Below, one piece after another: positions 43,570-53,678 of a stretch of DNA of 64,000 bases. The position numbers were made by a program, and so were the translations under genes. The DNA lies in the NCBI GenBank assembly GCA_910580015.1, contig CAJTVT010000007.1, positions 15,135 through 79,134 of the forward strand, read 5' to 3'. The notes under the pieces are model-generated. The model was not told the origin of the DNA, searched no databases, and saw only the letters and a list, made by a program, of their open reading frames with translations. Source of the stretch: an uncultured Lachnospiraceae bacterium. GTDB lineage: Bacteria > Bacillota > Clostridia > Lachnospirales > Lachnospiraceae. Positions within the stretch are counted from its first letter, which is position 1. Every line of letters begins with the position of its first letter.

Positions 43570-46218
43570 CTAAGCCATCTGTTTCAGGCGTTCTTCCACC
43601 TGAGCCATCATCTGTTCATATTTCACCAACTTCTCTTTCTCCTCTTGCACCTTCTGTTCTGGCGCTTTACTTAGAAATTTCTCATTGGACAACATTCCCT
43701 TGGAACGGGACAACTCTTTTGTCAGCCGCTCTTTCTCTTTTAATAGGCGTTCCTTCTCTTTTTCAAAATCCACCAAATCTTCCAGCGGAAGATAAACAAC
43801 AGCACCTGGAATCACCACAGACACAGCATCATCACCGATACCTGACCGATCTGTCTGCACATGTACCTCACTGGCACTAGCCAGTATACGGTAAGCACTT
43901 TTCATCTCTTCAAAAACTGTTTTCAATTCCTCGTTCTGGGTTACAATAAATACGTTTGCTTTTTTGCTAGGTGGAACTTCCATATCTGTCCTTGTATTAC
44001 GGATGCCTTTTACCAGATCTTTCACATGTTCCACTGCCTCCTCTGCCTGAGGGAACTGCCATGCTTCCTGATATTCTGGCCACTGGGACAACATAATCGT
44101 TGCTTCTTCCCCTTGCAAAGTACAAAAAATTTCCTCTGTGATAAAAGGCATATAGGGGTGAAGCAGCTTCAGTGCCTGGATCAAAACCGTCTCCAATGTC
44201 CACATTGCCACTCTAGCAGATTCCAAATTTTCTTCTTTCTTAAATGTCCTTGTCTTGGCAATCTCAATGTACCAGTCACAAAACTCATCCCAGATAAAAT
44301 CATACACTTTCTGAACAGCGATCCCAAGTTCAAATTTATCCATATTTTCAGTCACATCTCTAGTCAGCGTATTCACTTTTGATAAAATCCACTGATCTTC
44401 CAACTCAAGCTGGCTAAGCTTTGGCTCCTGCAATCGCTCCTCTCCAATATTCATCAAAATGAAACGGGACGCATTCCACACCTTATTGGCAAAATTCCGA
44501 GATGCCTCCACACGCTCCCAATAGAATCTCATATCATTTCCAGGAGCATTGCCCGTGATCAGAGTCAGACGCAATGCATCTGCGCCATATTTCTCAATCA
44601 CCTCCAAAGGATCAATTCCATTTCCCAGAGATTTGCTCATTTTACGCCCCTTAGAATCCCGCACCAGGCCATGGAACAGAACTGTTTTAAATGGCGCCTC
44701 TTTCATCTGTTCATAACCTGAGAAGATCATACGGATTACCCAGAAGAAAATAATGTCATATCCTGTCACCAACACATCATTCGGATAAAAATAATCCAAA
44801 TCCTCTGTATTTTCAGGCCATCCCAGAGTGGAAAACGGCCAAAGTGCAGATGAAAACCAGGTGTCCAAGGTATCCTCATCCTGGGTCATATGGGTACATC
44901 CACACTTCGGACATTTGCCCGGATTTTCCTCTGCCACCACAAATTCTCCACAATCCGCGCAATAGTAGGCAGGAATCCGGTGTCCCCACCAGAGCTGTCT
45001 GGAAATGCACCAGTCACGAATATTGTCTGTCCAGTTAAAGTATGTCTTATCCATACGCTCTGGAAGCAGCTTGATTTCGCCATTCTTTACTGCCTCCACT
45101 GCTGGTTTGATCAGTTCATCCATCTTCACAAACCACTGTTGTTTCACCATCGGCTCCACCGTCGTATTGCAACGGTCATGGGTTCCAACATTGTGAGAAT
45201 GAGGTACCACCTTTACCAACAATCCCTGCTCTTTTAATTCTTCCACCATCTGCTTTCTGGCTTCATAACGATCCATTCCCGCATATTTGCCACCATTTTG
45301 ATTGATGGTAGCATCATCATTCAATACGTTGATCTCTGGCAGATTATGGCGTTTTCCAACCTCAAAATCATTTGGATCATGGGCTGGCGTAATCTTCACA
45401 CAGCCAGTTCCAAATTCTTTGTCTACATAATGATCTGCCACCACTGGGATCTCACGTCCCACCAGGGGAAGAACCAACGTTTTTCCAATAATATCTTGAT
45501 ACCGCGCATCTTCTGGATTGACTGCTACCGCCGTATCACCTAAGAGCGTCTCTGGCCTGGTGGTTGCAATTTCCACAAACCTTCCAGACTCACCCTTTAC
45601 TGGATAGTTAATATGCCAGAAAAATCCATCTTGCTCCTCATGCTCCACTTCTGCATCTGAAATGGAAGTTTTGCACACTGGACACCAATTTACTATTCTG
45701 GATCCTTTGTAAATCAAACCTTTTTCATACAATTTGATAAATACCTGTTTTACTGCCTCTGAACATCCCTGATCCATGGTAAAACGTTCTCTGTCCCAAT
45801 CTGCGGAGGAACCTAACTTCTTCAATTGCCGAATAATGCGCCCGCCATACTCTTCTTTCCATTCCCAGGCTTTTTCCAAAAATCCTTCTCTACCAAGTTC
45901 CTTCTTGTCAATTCCCTGCTCTTTCAAAGCTTCAATCACTTTTACTTCTGTTGCAATAGACGCATGGTCCGTCCCTGGCTGCCACAGCGCGTTATATCCC
46001 TGCATTCGCTTGTAACGGATTAGAATATCCTGCATTGTATTATCAAGAGCATGCCCCATATGAAGCTGTCCAGTTATATTGGGGGGCGGCATCACAATGG
46101 TAAATGGTTTCCTGTTTCGGTCTACTTTGGCATGAAAATATTTATTCTCTTCCCATTTCTGATATAGACGATCCTCAATGTCTTTCGGATCATAGGTTTT
46201 CGCCAATTCTTTGTTCAT
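43570..46218 (-). CDS. valS: Valyl-tRNA synthetase
   Basis: An 882-residue class I synthetase. HIGH-type motif is PPNITGQLHMGHAL, KMSKS motif is GRKMSKSLGNGIDP, and editing-domain segments include TTRPETLLGDTAVAVNP. A Zn-knuckle-like CxxC pair pattern (YYCADCGEF...GKCPKCGC) lies in the insertion domain. The C-terminal coiled-coil arm (KEKERLLKEKERLTKELS) is typical of ValRS. AGAAGGAGAG precedes ATG 46218; a 14-codon upstream extension is not used. No T-box leader was found upstream; instead a cloverleaf-like repeat is present. Confidence 0.97.
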   Translation of the reverse strand: MNKELAKTYDPKDIEDRLYQKWEENKYFHAKVDRNRKPFTIVMPPPNITGQLHMGHALDNTMQDILIRYKRMQGYNALWQPGTDHASIATEVKVIEALKEQGIDKKELGREGFLEKAWEWKEEYGGRIIRQLKKLGSSADWDRERFTMDQGCSEAVKQVFIKLYEKGLIYKGSRIVNWCPVCKTSISDAEVEHEEQDGFFWHINYPVKGESGRFVEIATTRPETLLGDTAVAVNPEDARYQDIIGKTLVLPLVGREIPVVADHYVDKEFGTGCVKITPAHDPNDFEVGKRHNLPEINVLNDDATINQNGGKYAGMDRYEARKQMVEELKEQGLLVKVVPHSHNVGTHDRCNTTVEPMVKQQWFVKMDELIKPAVEAVKNGEIKLLPERMDKTYFNWTDNIRDWCISRQLWWGHRIPAYYCADCGEFVVAEENPGKCPKCGCTHMTQDEDTLDTWFSSALWPFSTLGWPENTEDLDYFYPNDVLVTGYDIIFFWVIRMIFSGYEQMKEAPFKTVLFHGLVRDSKGRKMSKSLGNGIDPLEVIEKYGADALRLTLITGNAPGNDMRFYWERVEASRNFANKVWNASRFILMNIGEERLQEPKLSQLELEDQWILSKVNTLTRDVTENMDKFELGIAVQKVYDFIWDEFCDWYIEIAKTRTFKKEENLESARVAMWTLETVLIQALKLLHPYMPFITEEIFCTLQGEEATIMLSQWPEYQEAWQFPQAEEAVEHVKDLVKGIRNTRTDMEVPPSKKANVFIVTQNEELKTVFEEMKSAYRILASASEVHVQTDRSGIGDDAVSVVIPGAVVYLPLEDLVDFEKEKERLLKEKERLTKELSRSKGMLSNEKFLSKAPEQKVQEEKEKLVKYEQMMAQVEERLKQMA

Positions 46219-46266
46219 GATTTTCTCTCTCCTTCTAGAAAATTGAGCTGTCGCACTCATAAATTC

Positions 46267-46400
46267 ATTTGTTCAAAAGGTCTTGCCGCTCATGCGGCAA
46301 AGACAGAATGCACAAAAATCACTCTGGGAAGCTAAATTTCCAAGATAATTTTTGTGCATTTTGTTTGCATTGCTTCGCAATGTAAACCTTTTGAACAAAT
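46267..46400. repeat. Cloverleaf-like inverted-repeat element upstream of valS
   Basis: A perfect 15-bp closing stem (ATTTGTTCAAAAGGT and ACCTTTTGAACAAAT) encloses three hairpins: TTGCCGC-TCAT-GCGGCAA, a long arm with AATGCACAAAAAT and ATTTTTGTGCATT, and CATTGC-TTC-GCAATG. All stems are perfect or nearly so. It lies between the RND gene and valS. It may be a mobile repeat or a structured RNA; no transcript signal was found for it. Confidence 0.7.
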
Positions 46401-46527
46401 CTATGCCTTGTACGTTATGTTAGTGCGAAAGCCCCTTGTTCATACAGTATATCTAATCGCCTTTTCCTTCATCCTAAAAGATCTTAAAAGCTTACAAATC
46501 AATTGTCAAGTAGTTCTTTTAAATATT

Positions 46528-49500
46528 TCAGATTTCTTCTTCCACCATACTTTTATTACTGTAAAACAGGTCATAAATACAGGGCACTACCACCAACGTC
46601 ATTAACGTTCCATAAATCATTCCACCAATGGTAACAATCGCCATGGGCCTTGACATATCTGAGCCCATATCGTGTCCAAATGCAGTGGTAACCATTGCAA
46701 GAATCGTGGTCATTGCAGTCATCAAAATCGGACGCAAACGTGTCTTACCAGCCGTAATAATCGCTTCTCGTTTCTCCACGCCTTCTCGTCTAAGTTGGTT
46801 AATATATTCCACCATAACGATACCATTGTTCACGATGATACCCACCAGCATAATAAATCCAATCATAGCGATAATACTTAATTCATTGTTTGTAACCAGC
46901 AAAGCCCCAAATCCCCCTGTAAGAGCCAATGGAACTGTAAACAAAATAATGAATGGCGCCTTTAAAGACTGAAATTGTGCTACCATAATCAGATAGATAA
47001 AAGCAATCGCCAATACAAGCATCAACATTAACTGTTCCATAGCTTCATTGATGCTCTCATCCTCTCCTGTCATTTCAATGGTATATCCCTCTGGCAATTC
47101 ATACTGCGCCACTGCTTTCTGCACTGCGTCTCCTACAAGCCCTACATTATAACCGGTGGCAATGGCCGAAGATACTGTTACGTACCGCTCCTGTCCCTCT
47201 CTGGAAATAGAACGCATGCTATCCAGTTCCTGGAACTGTGCCACATCAGAAAGAGAGATCTCCGATTCTTCTCCCGTTTCTTTCTCTTTATAAGTAAATG
47301 TCAGTTCCTTAAGGGCATCCATGGATGCCTCACTCTGAGCCACACTTTTAAGATACACATCATAGTCCTTTATATCTGTGGAAATCGTGGCATCCGCAGT
47401 CTCATTCTCCATCTGTTCATACACAAGCTGGTAAATCTGTGCCACCGTCATGCCATATTTTGCGGCTTTCTCTTTGTTTACTGTAATACGAAATTCTCTC
47501 TCTGACTCCTCCATTCCCGTAGAGACTTCCGCTGTACCTTGTACTTTCGATACAATCTCTTTTATATCTGCTGCAATCTTTTGCAATTTCTCTAAATCAC
47601 GTCCCCGTATCTGTACGGAGAGACCATTACCTGCCAACATTCCCATATCCATAGAAGAACTGCTGATATTGATCTCACCTTCAAGTCCCTCTGTCAATTC
47701 GGTGATCTGCTCTGTAAGTTCCTCATTGGACAATTTCTTTTCTTCCTTTAAAATAATATACAACGTAATATTATTGCCACTGCTGCTACCTCCCATCAGG
47801 CTGGAAGCGATGCCTCCCCCTCCTGCCATGGCACCGATGGATTCCACATCGTCAATGGTTTGAATTATTTCTGTTACCTGATCCGCAAGTTCACAAGCCT
47901 CTGCAAACTCCGCTTCCTCTGGGGGAGTGATTTCCACGGTCATCTGTGTGCTCTCCATATCTGGCATAAAAATCACACCTTTTGCCAAAGACGCCTGCAT
48001 ACTTCCCACCAACAATGCCACCATCACGAACAGCACTAACAACTTTACCTTCAACAATTTCTCCAGGATTGCCCCATAAATCTCCTGGAATTTTTCGAAC
48101 CAGGGGTGACGGATTTCTCTGGCTTTTTTCAACATTTTTGCCCCCATCATAGGAACGAATGTCAAAGCGATCAAGAGACTTGCTAACAACGTATATGCAA
48201 TGGTCAGTCCCATATCCACAAAAAGTTGTCTTGTGATTCCCTCGGTAAACACAATTGGTGCAAACACACAGACAGTGGTCAACGTAGATGCTGTAATAGC
48301 GCCACTGACCTGCCTAGCACCTTCTATTGCTGCTCTTTTGGCAGACACTCCTTCTCCTCGCATTCGGTAAATATTCTCTATGACCACGATGGAGTTATCC
48401 ACAAGCATACCAATTCCCAATGCTAGACCAGATAGGGATATCATGTTCAGGGTAACACCGCTGAAATACATCAGCACCACCGCAAAAATTACAGAGACTG
48501 GGATCGAACAAGCAATCACCAGGGTTGGTTTGATATCCTTTAAAAACACTAACAAAATAAGAATGGCAAGAATTGCGCCAAATATCATATTATTTAGCAC
48601 AGAATCTACAATCATATCTATGTAAATGCCCTGATCCATCAATACTGACACAGAAAGATTCTCATTGCTTTTCTTAAGACTATCAAATTTGTTATAAATC
48701 CTGTGAGTTACATCTCCTGTGGAATATCCGGTCTGTTTTTCCACAGACAGAATAACTCCTGGATTGCCGTTTAACCGCGCATAGGAATCCTTTGAATTAT
48801 CTGTGACAGCAATATCTGCCACATCGGAAAGATGAATGACTTCCACACCATCCATACCAAGATCCATCAAAACCATATCCTTTAATGAATCCACACTGTC
48901 CACAGCATCCCCAACACGCACCATATAGCGCTCGCCCTCATCCGTAATATAACCTGCTGGCATGGAAAAATTCTGAGCTGTCAAAATTCCAGAAAGCGTA
49001 TCCATGGTAAGAATCTCATTCAAATCTGCCGCATCATAGGCTTCCTCTTTTGCATCTTCAAAGCTTTTCTCCGATTCTTTTAATTTATCCTCCCCGCTGG
49101 CGATCTGGGCAGAGGCGCTTCCCATTTCTACCGATCCTGTAATTTGACTCTGATTCAATGTGGCAAGGGTGTCATTGATTGTAATTTTCCCTTCTGCCAC
49201 ACTCTGAAGACCAGATTCAATAGCAGCAATTCCTCCATTGATCTGTACCAAACCTTGCTCAGCCGCAGTCTGTGCCTGGGCGATAAACGCCAACAATTCC
49301 TCGTCTGAGGCACCTTCTTTTAAATCGCTTCCCTCCTGGGCTGCAAGCTGAGCCACGATCTGGGCAAGTCCCGCCTCAACTGCGGCAAGCTGCTCTTCTA
49401 GCTCTGTAGTGTCTTGATGAAGCGACTGCATCACAGCAATCCCCTGAACCAGCTTAGCCTTTGTGTCAATCATCGTCTGCACCTGAGTCTTTAACTCTGC

Positions 49501-50343
49501 CAAGGTATTAATTCCCTGTTCTGTGCGAGTCTTGGTTTCTCTTAATTCTGCAAGCTTGTTGTTTAAGTCCGCTTCTGTCTGAAACAGTTCGATTTTCTTA
49601 TCATTTAACTGGTTTTGGGCATCACTGATCTGATTTGCCATCTGCTCTCTGCCGCTTTCCAGTTCATCTTTTCCGCTGTTTAGCTCCTCCCTGGCTGTCT
49701 CCATCTCACTCTCTGCATCTGAGAATTTCTCATCCAAGGATGCCATAATTTTGGCATTAACCGCGTCAATTTTCTCCTGATTCAGCGTCACATGTATCGA
49801 CTCTTCAATCAGACCTGTGCCAGACACCGAGGCCACACCTTCCACACTCTCAATCTCTGGTATCAGATTTTTTTCTGTATAATCGCTAATCTGAAGATCG
49901 TCCATTTCTTCCACTTCCACAGCTGCGATCAGGATGGGCATCATATCTGGATTCAATTTCATAATGATAGGATTCCCAACTTCATCTGGCCAATAGCCAC
50001 TGATCTGATCCAGGCTCTCCCGCATTTCCACTGTGATAGAATCCATATTTGCAGCCTGTTCAAACTCCAATGTCACCATAGACATATTATTTGAAGAAGT
50101 CGAACTGATATTTTTAATATTTGAGGTACTTGCCATAGCGCCCTCAATTGGCTGTGTCACGACCTGTTCCACCTGCTCTGGGCTTGCACCTGAATAGGTC
50201 GTGATCACAATTGCGTATGGTAGATTCATACTGGGCAACAGATCCGTACTCATTTTACTCAAGGACACAACACCCAAAATAATAACCAGCACAATCCCCA
50301 CGATCACGGTATATGCTTTCTTTACACTGAATTTTGACAACAT
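46528..50343 (-). CDS. RND (HAE1/AcrB-like) transporter with coiled-coil insertion
   Basis: A 1271-residue pump, about 240 residues longer than usual RND permeases. The fold has 12 membrane helices in two halves: helix 1 is AYTVIVGIVLVIILGV, and the central helix 4 region LSGLALGIGMLVDNSIVVIENIYR carries the proton-relay Asp residues. The excess sits in the first external domain (about 203-440), rich in Glu, Gln and Ala: ESEMETAREELNSGKDELESG and following heptads. Gram-positives lack an outer membrane, so the insert may replace a separate adaptor. AGGAGGAAAAG precedes the ATG. Substrates are unknown. Confidence 0.92.
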   Translation of the reverse strand: MLSKFSVKKAYTVIVGIVLVIILGVVSLSKMSTDLLPSMNLPYAIVITTYSGASPEQVEQVVTQPIEGAMASTSNIKNISSTSSNNMSMVTLEFEQAANMDSITVEMRESLDQISGYWPDEVGNPIIMKLNPDMMPILIAAVEVEEMDDLQISDYTEKNLIPEIESVEGVASVSGTGLIEESIHVTLNQEKIDAVNAKIMASLDEKFSDAESEMETAREELNSGKDELESGREQMANQISDAQNQLNDKKIELFQTEADLNNKLAELRETKTRTEQGINTLAELKTQVQTMIDTKAKLVQGIAVMQSLHQDTTELEEQLAAVEAGLAQIVAQLAAQEGSDLKEGASDEELLAFIAQAQTAAEQGLVQINGGIAAIESGLQSVAEGKITINDTLATLNQSQITGSVEMGSASAQIASGEDKLKESEKSFEDAKEEAYDAADLNEILTMDTLSGILTAQNFSMPAGYITDEGERYMVRVGDAVDSVDSLKDMVLMDLGMDGVEVIHLSDVADIAVTDNSKDSYARLNGNPGVILSVEKQTGYSTGDVTHRIYNKFDSLKKSNENLSVSVLMDQGIYIDMIVDSVLNNMIFGAILAILILLVFLKDIKPTLVIACSIPVSVIFAVVLMYFSGVTLNMISLSGLALGIGMLVDNSIVVIENIYRMRGEGVSAKRAAIEGARQVSGAITASTLTTVCVFAPIVFTEGITRQLFVDMGLTIAYTLLASLLIALTFVPMMGAKMLKKAREIRHPWFEKFQEIYGAILEKLLKVKLLVLFVMVALLVGSMQASLAKGVIFMPDMESTQMTVEITPPEEAEFAEACELADQVTEIIQTIDDVESIGAMAGGGGIASSLMGGSSSGNNITLYIILKEEKKLSNEELTEQITELTEGLEGEINISSSSMDMGMLAGNGLSVQIRGRDLEKLQKIAADIKEIVSKVQGTAEVSTGMEESEREFRITVNKEKAAKYGMTVAQIYQLVYEQMENETADATISTDIKDYDVYLKSVAQSEASMDALKELTFTYKEKETGEESEISLSDVAQFQELDSMRSISREGQERYVTVSSAIATGYNVGLVGDAVQKAVAQYELPEGYTIEMTGEDESINEAMEQLMLMLVLAIAFIYLIMVAQFQSLKAPFIILFTVPLALTGGFGALLVTNNELSIIAMIGFIMLVGIIVNNGIVMVEYINQLRREGVEKREAIITAGKTRLRPILMTAMTTILAMVTTAFGHDMGSDMSRPMAIVTIGGMIYGTLMTLVVVPCIYDLFYSNKSMVEEEI

Positions 50344-50424
50344 CTCTTTTCCTCCTGTACATTTTCACTCTCGACCTTAGAACGTTATAAATAGTGTCTT
50401 TTCAGCATTAAATTAATCTTAATA

Positions 50425-50453
50425 ATTATAACAATGCTTTTCCCAAATTACAA
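50425..50453 (-). promoter_or_regulatory. Promoter of the RND pump gene
   Basis: On the minus strand TTGTAA (50448-50453) and TATAAT (50425-50430), 17-base spacer, about 80 bases before the start codon. Confidence 0.6.
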
Positions 50454-50535
50454 AGAAAAAAGTATAAAATTTTAATAAAGAAACTTTTACTTTCTATGCA
50501 GGGCACAGCATAATGTCGAAAACCTCAATCTCCAA

Positions 50536-50609
50536 TTGACAAAATTTCCCCCGGATGCTATCATTTTTGATAAGCAGGCAGGAAGGATTTTGACAATTTT
50601 TCCTGCCTG
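50536..50609 (+). promoter_or_regulatory. Promoter and leader hairpin of the Big2 protein gene
   Basis: TTGACA (50536-50541) and TATCAT (50559-50564) are 17 bases apart. The expected start of transcription is followed at once by a perfect 10-bp hairpin, CAGGCAGGAA and TTCCTGCCTG (50575-50609), which could stabilise the mRNA or act as an operator. The start codon is at 50674. Confidence 0.6.
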
Positions 50610-50673
50610 GTGCATACATATTACAAGATTCAGTTTTTTTCTGAATTATCAAAATAATCAAGGAGGATTTGAA

Positions 50674-51933
50674 ATGAAAAAGTTTACATGGAAAAAAATT
50701 GTCGCACTGGCACTGGCTACCTGCACCTGTCTCACCACCCTGCATTTTAGCGTTCCTGCTGTTGCAAATGCAGCTTATGAAGATTGGGAGGACGATGAGG
50801 ATTGGGAGGATGACGATTGGGAGGATGACGATTGGGAGGATGACGATGATTGGGATTATGACGATGATCTTGGGCAATCTTCTTCAGACGGAAAAGAACA
50901 TATCATACTCTCAGATTCCGATCTGATGCTGCCTCTGGATGGTGATTCTCACTCGTTGATCGCATACTATGACAAAGACTATTATGATTGGGATGACGAC
51001 GAAGATTGGGATGACGATGATTGGGATTATGATGATGACGATCCTTTTGGCGATTACGACTACTATGATGGCGATCTGTCCTGGTCCAGCAGCAACCCAA
51101 ATGTAGCAACGGTTGATGAGGATGGCGAAGTTACTCCTCGAAAAGCCGGAGAGGCAACGATTACCGCTAAAACTGACAGCGGCGCAGAAGCCACCTGTGA
51201 AGTAACCGTCTGCTATGTAAAATTAAATAAAACTGAACTGAATCTTATCGCAGGGAAAACTTCCACGGAATTAAAAATTCAAAGACAATTCCCAAGTTGG
51301 GACGATGTAAACGATTGGGATTCCAGCAACGAATCTGTAGCTACTGTAAACGAAGACGGCAAGATCAAAGCCAAAAAAGCTGGCACGACAACCATCACTG
51401 TAACCATGGAAAGCGGCGCAGAAGCTTCCTGCAAAGTCAGAGTAAAAGCTCCTGCCACTAAGAAAATCAGTTTTGCAAAGAAAAGCATGACAATGGCAAA
51501 AGGCCAGAAAGTTACTTTAACTGTAAAACGTGATCCAGTTGGAGCCACAGATAAGATTTCCTGGTCTTCCTCTGACCCCAAGGTACTCCAGGTAACTTCC
51601 AAAGGTGTTGCCAAAGCGAAAAAAACAGGTACTGTCACAATCACTGCGAAAACTGCCAACGGCAAGAAAGCTACCTGTAAAATTACCGTGAAAGATGCCA
51701 GCATTACCCTGAAAAAGAACAGTGCAACCCTGAAAGTTAAAAAATCCGTAAAAATTCAGGTGAAATCTACGGTTCCAGCGAAAGATACCATTAAATCTTA
51801 CAAGACCAACCGTCCTAAAGTTGCAACAGTAGATAACAAGGGCAAAGTTACTGCAAAGGGCAAAGGAACGGCAACAATCACAGTAACCACTAAGAGCGGC
51901 GCAAAAGCTTATTTTAATGTCACTGTAAAATAG
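50674..51933 (+). CDS. Secreted Big2-repeat protein with Trp/Asp-rich region
   Basis: A 419-residue secreted protein. AAGGAGG and ATG 50674 set the start; the signal peptide ends near VANA. The mature N-terminus (about 35-70, and again near 105-135) is a run of Asp, Glu, Trp and Tyr (EDWEDDDWEDDD pattern), encoded partly by three perfect 15-bp tandem repeats. The rest holds four Big2/Ig-like units, each with WSSSNPNVATVDEDG-like and AGTTTITVT-like strands. No wall anchor is present. Acidic Trp/Asp stretches might bind calcium or wall polymers; this is a guess. Confidence 0.85.
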   Translation: MKKFTWKKIVALALATCTCLTTLHFSVPAVANAAYEDWEDDEDWEDDDWEDDDWEDDDDWDYDDDLGQSSSDGKEHIILSDSDLMLPLDGDSHSLIAYYDKDYYDWDDDEDWDDDDWDYDDDDPFGDYDYYDGDLSWSSSNPNVATVDEDGEVTPRKAGEATITAKTDSGAEATCEVTVCYVKLNKTELNLIAGKTSTELKIQRQFPSWDDVNDWDSSNESVATVNEDGKIKAKKAGTTTITVTMESGAEASCKVRVKAPATKKISFAKKSMTMAKGQKVTLTVKRDPVGATDKISWSSSDPKVLQVTSKGVAKAKKTGTVTITAKTANGKKATCKITVKDASITLKKNSATLKVKKSVKIQVKSTVPAKDTIKSYKTNRPKVATVDNKGKVTAKGKGTATITVTTKSGAKAYFNVTVK

Positions 51934-51954
51934 CCCGCAACTCATAAGATTTTC

Positions 51955-51991
51955 AAAGAACCATTGCACCATATTTGTGTAATGGTTCTTT
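51955..51991 (+). terminator. Terminator after the Big2 gene
   Basis: AAAGAACCATT and AATGGTTCTTT form an 11-bp stem with a T run after it on the plus strand. Confidence 0.85.
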
Positions 51992-52009
51992 TTCTGATAA
52001 GGAACAAAA

Positions 52010-53524
52010 ATGGATATGAAATATAAGTACATAAACATATTAAAGTCTCTCCGCACTTTCCTTGTGTGGAGCTACGTGATTTTAATGCTTGCGGGATTTC
52101 CTTTTTATTTTCAACGTGATTATGCGGATCTCACCGCGGCCAAAAGCAGTTTTTTTCAGATTTCCTCGCTGGTATTCCTAGTTCTTCTCGGTCTTCTTGG
52201 GATATGCTCTTATCTTTGTCATTGTTTGGACCATCCGCGCAAGACCTTATCTTTTAGCGGAACGGATCTGTTTGCTCTGGCCTTTGGACTTGTCGTACTG
52301 ATCTCTAGTCTCACCAGTCCTGTAGGCGCAGAAGCATTTTGGGGAAAGGAAGGCCGGAAAATGGGCGGGGTTTTCCTGCTTTTGTGCATCGCCGTTTACT
52401 TTGCTATTTCCAGATATTTTGAGGACAACCAATGGGTTCTGTGGCTGTTCTTTCTTTCCACCCTCCTAGTATGGATCGTTGTGGTTTGTAATTTCTGGGA
52501 CATAGATATACTACAAATGCGCAGACATCTAGCCCACAAACAGAAAACAGACTTTCTAGGCACTTTGGGAAATATCAATATCAATGCATGCTACAGCAGC
52601 CTAATGATATCTCTTATGCAAGGATTTTATTTTGTCAGCAAAAAACGGTTACACCAAATTCTTTTTTTTGGCGCATCCGTACTAGGAATCTATGTTTGCT
52701 TCTGCACTGCAAGCGACAGTTGGCTTTTGGCCTTTGGTGGCTCCATGGTTGTTCTGCTAATGATTTCCATGGGAAAAACAGATGCCATGATCCGCTGGAT
52801 TCATTGTATTGCTGCGATTCTCTGTGCTGGTTTTGCTATGAGGCTCACTGTCATCTTCGGACAACTCCTGCCAAATTGTCCAAAGTGCATCTTGAATTTT
52901 CAAAAGCAGCGTCTGTTATATCCTATGACAGATTTTCGTGTTCTTCTGGCTGGATTTGCCATTCTTCTAGCCAGTTATGGAATCATCAAAAGCCCTGCCA
53001 TTCATTTTCTGAAAAAATATGGCAACAAAATCGTGACAACACTCTTAGGAATCTCTGTCCTGGGAGTAATTTCCGCAATTTTTCCTATGAAAGATCGGTT
53101 TGGCACCAACCGAGGTTACATTTGGAAAAGAACACTGGCAAATTTTCGTGAACTTCCTATATGGCAAAAACTCTTTGGTTATGGTCCAAACTGCTTTCTA
53201 CAGAGTATGGAAGAACGCTTTGGAGCACAAATGCGCAGACGATATCATGCTCCCTTTTTGGATGCGCACAACGAGGCGTTACAAATGTTGGCTGTAACAG
53301 GAATTTTTGGCGTCATCTCCTATATGGGAATGCAGGCTTCCCTGCTTCTATCTTGTGTAAAAAAACAGAAGGAAGAAAAATTTGCAATTCCTGGTCTTTT
53401 GGGCATTACCGCGTACCTCTTCCAGGGGCTGGTAAACAATCCTTCCGTCTTTACCACACCGCTTTATTTTCTGTTTTTAGCCATACTGGAAAATCGCCTG
53501 AGAAGGCGAAAGGCTTGTTCCTAA
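52010..53524 (+). CDS. O-antigen ligase/polymerase-like membrane protein
   Basis: A 504-residue protein with about 12 membrane helices and a larger external loop near residues 360-430 containing GTNRGYIWKRTLANFRELPIW and DAHNEALQMLAVTGIFG. This Arg and His-containing loop is the hallmark of the Wzy_C (WaaL/PglL-like) family, which transfers or polymerises lipid-linked sugars. AAGGAAC lies before the ATG. No glycosyltransferases lie beside it. It may finish a wall or surface glycan; the acceptor is unknown. Confidence 0.8.
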   Translation: MDMKYKYINILKSLRTFLVWSYVILMLAGFPFYFQRDYADLTAAKSSFFQISSLVFLVLLGLLGICSYLCHCLDHPRKTLSFSGTDLFALAFGLVVLISSLTSPVGAEAFWGKEGRKMGGVFLLLCIAVYFAISRYFEDNQWVLWLFFLSTLLVWIVVVCNFWDIDILQMRRHLAHKQKTDFLGTLGNININACYSSLMISLMQGFYFVSKKRLHQILFFGASVLGIYVCFCTASDSWLLAFGGSMVVLLMISMGKTDAMIRWIHCIAAILCAGFAMRLTVIFGQLLPNCPKCILNFQKQRLLYPMTDFRVLLAGFAILLASYGIIKSPAIHFLKKYGNKIVTTLLGISVLGVISAIFPMKDRFGTNRGYIWKRTLANFRELPIWQKLFGYGPNCFLQSMEERFGAQMRRRYHAPFLDAHNEALQMLAVTGIFGVISYMGMQASLLLSCVKKQKEEKFAIPGLLGITAYLFQGLVNNPSVFTTPLYFLFLAILENRLRRRKACS

Positions 53525-53584
53525 AAAAATGCAAGATTTTCCGCTCTGTATTTATTTTTATACACGTAAATCTGTTGAAAAATT

Positions 53585-53613
53585 TTTCAAAAGTGATACA
53601 TTTATATTAGAAT
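53585..53613 (+). promoter_or_regulatory. Possible pta promoter
   Basis: TTTCAA (53585-53590), 17 bases, TAGAAT (53608-53613). The -35 match is weak. Confidence 0.35.
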
Positions 53614-53678
53614 TTATCACAAAATATGTTACAGACTGATGATATTATACGGATACTATTTTAAGGAGGATTTTTACT

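Noticed and set aside
46219..46527. T-box riboswitch upstream of valS
   Set aside because: Expected because many Firmicute valS genes have one, but the conserved T-box sequence (GGTGGnACCGCG type) is absent in this stretch on the minus strand.
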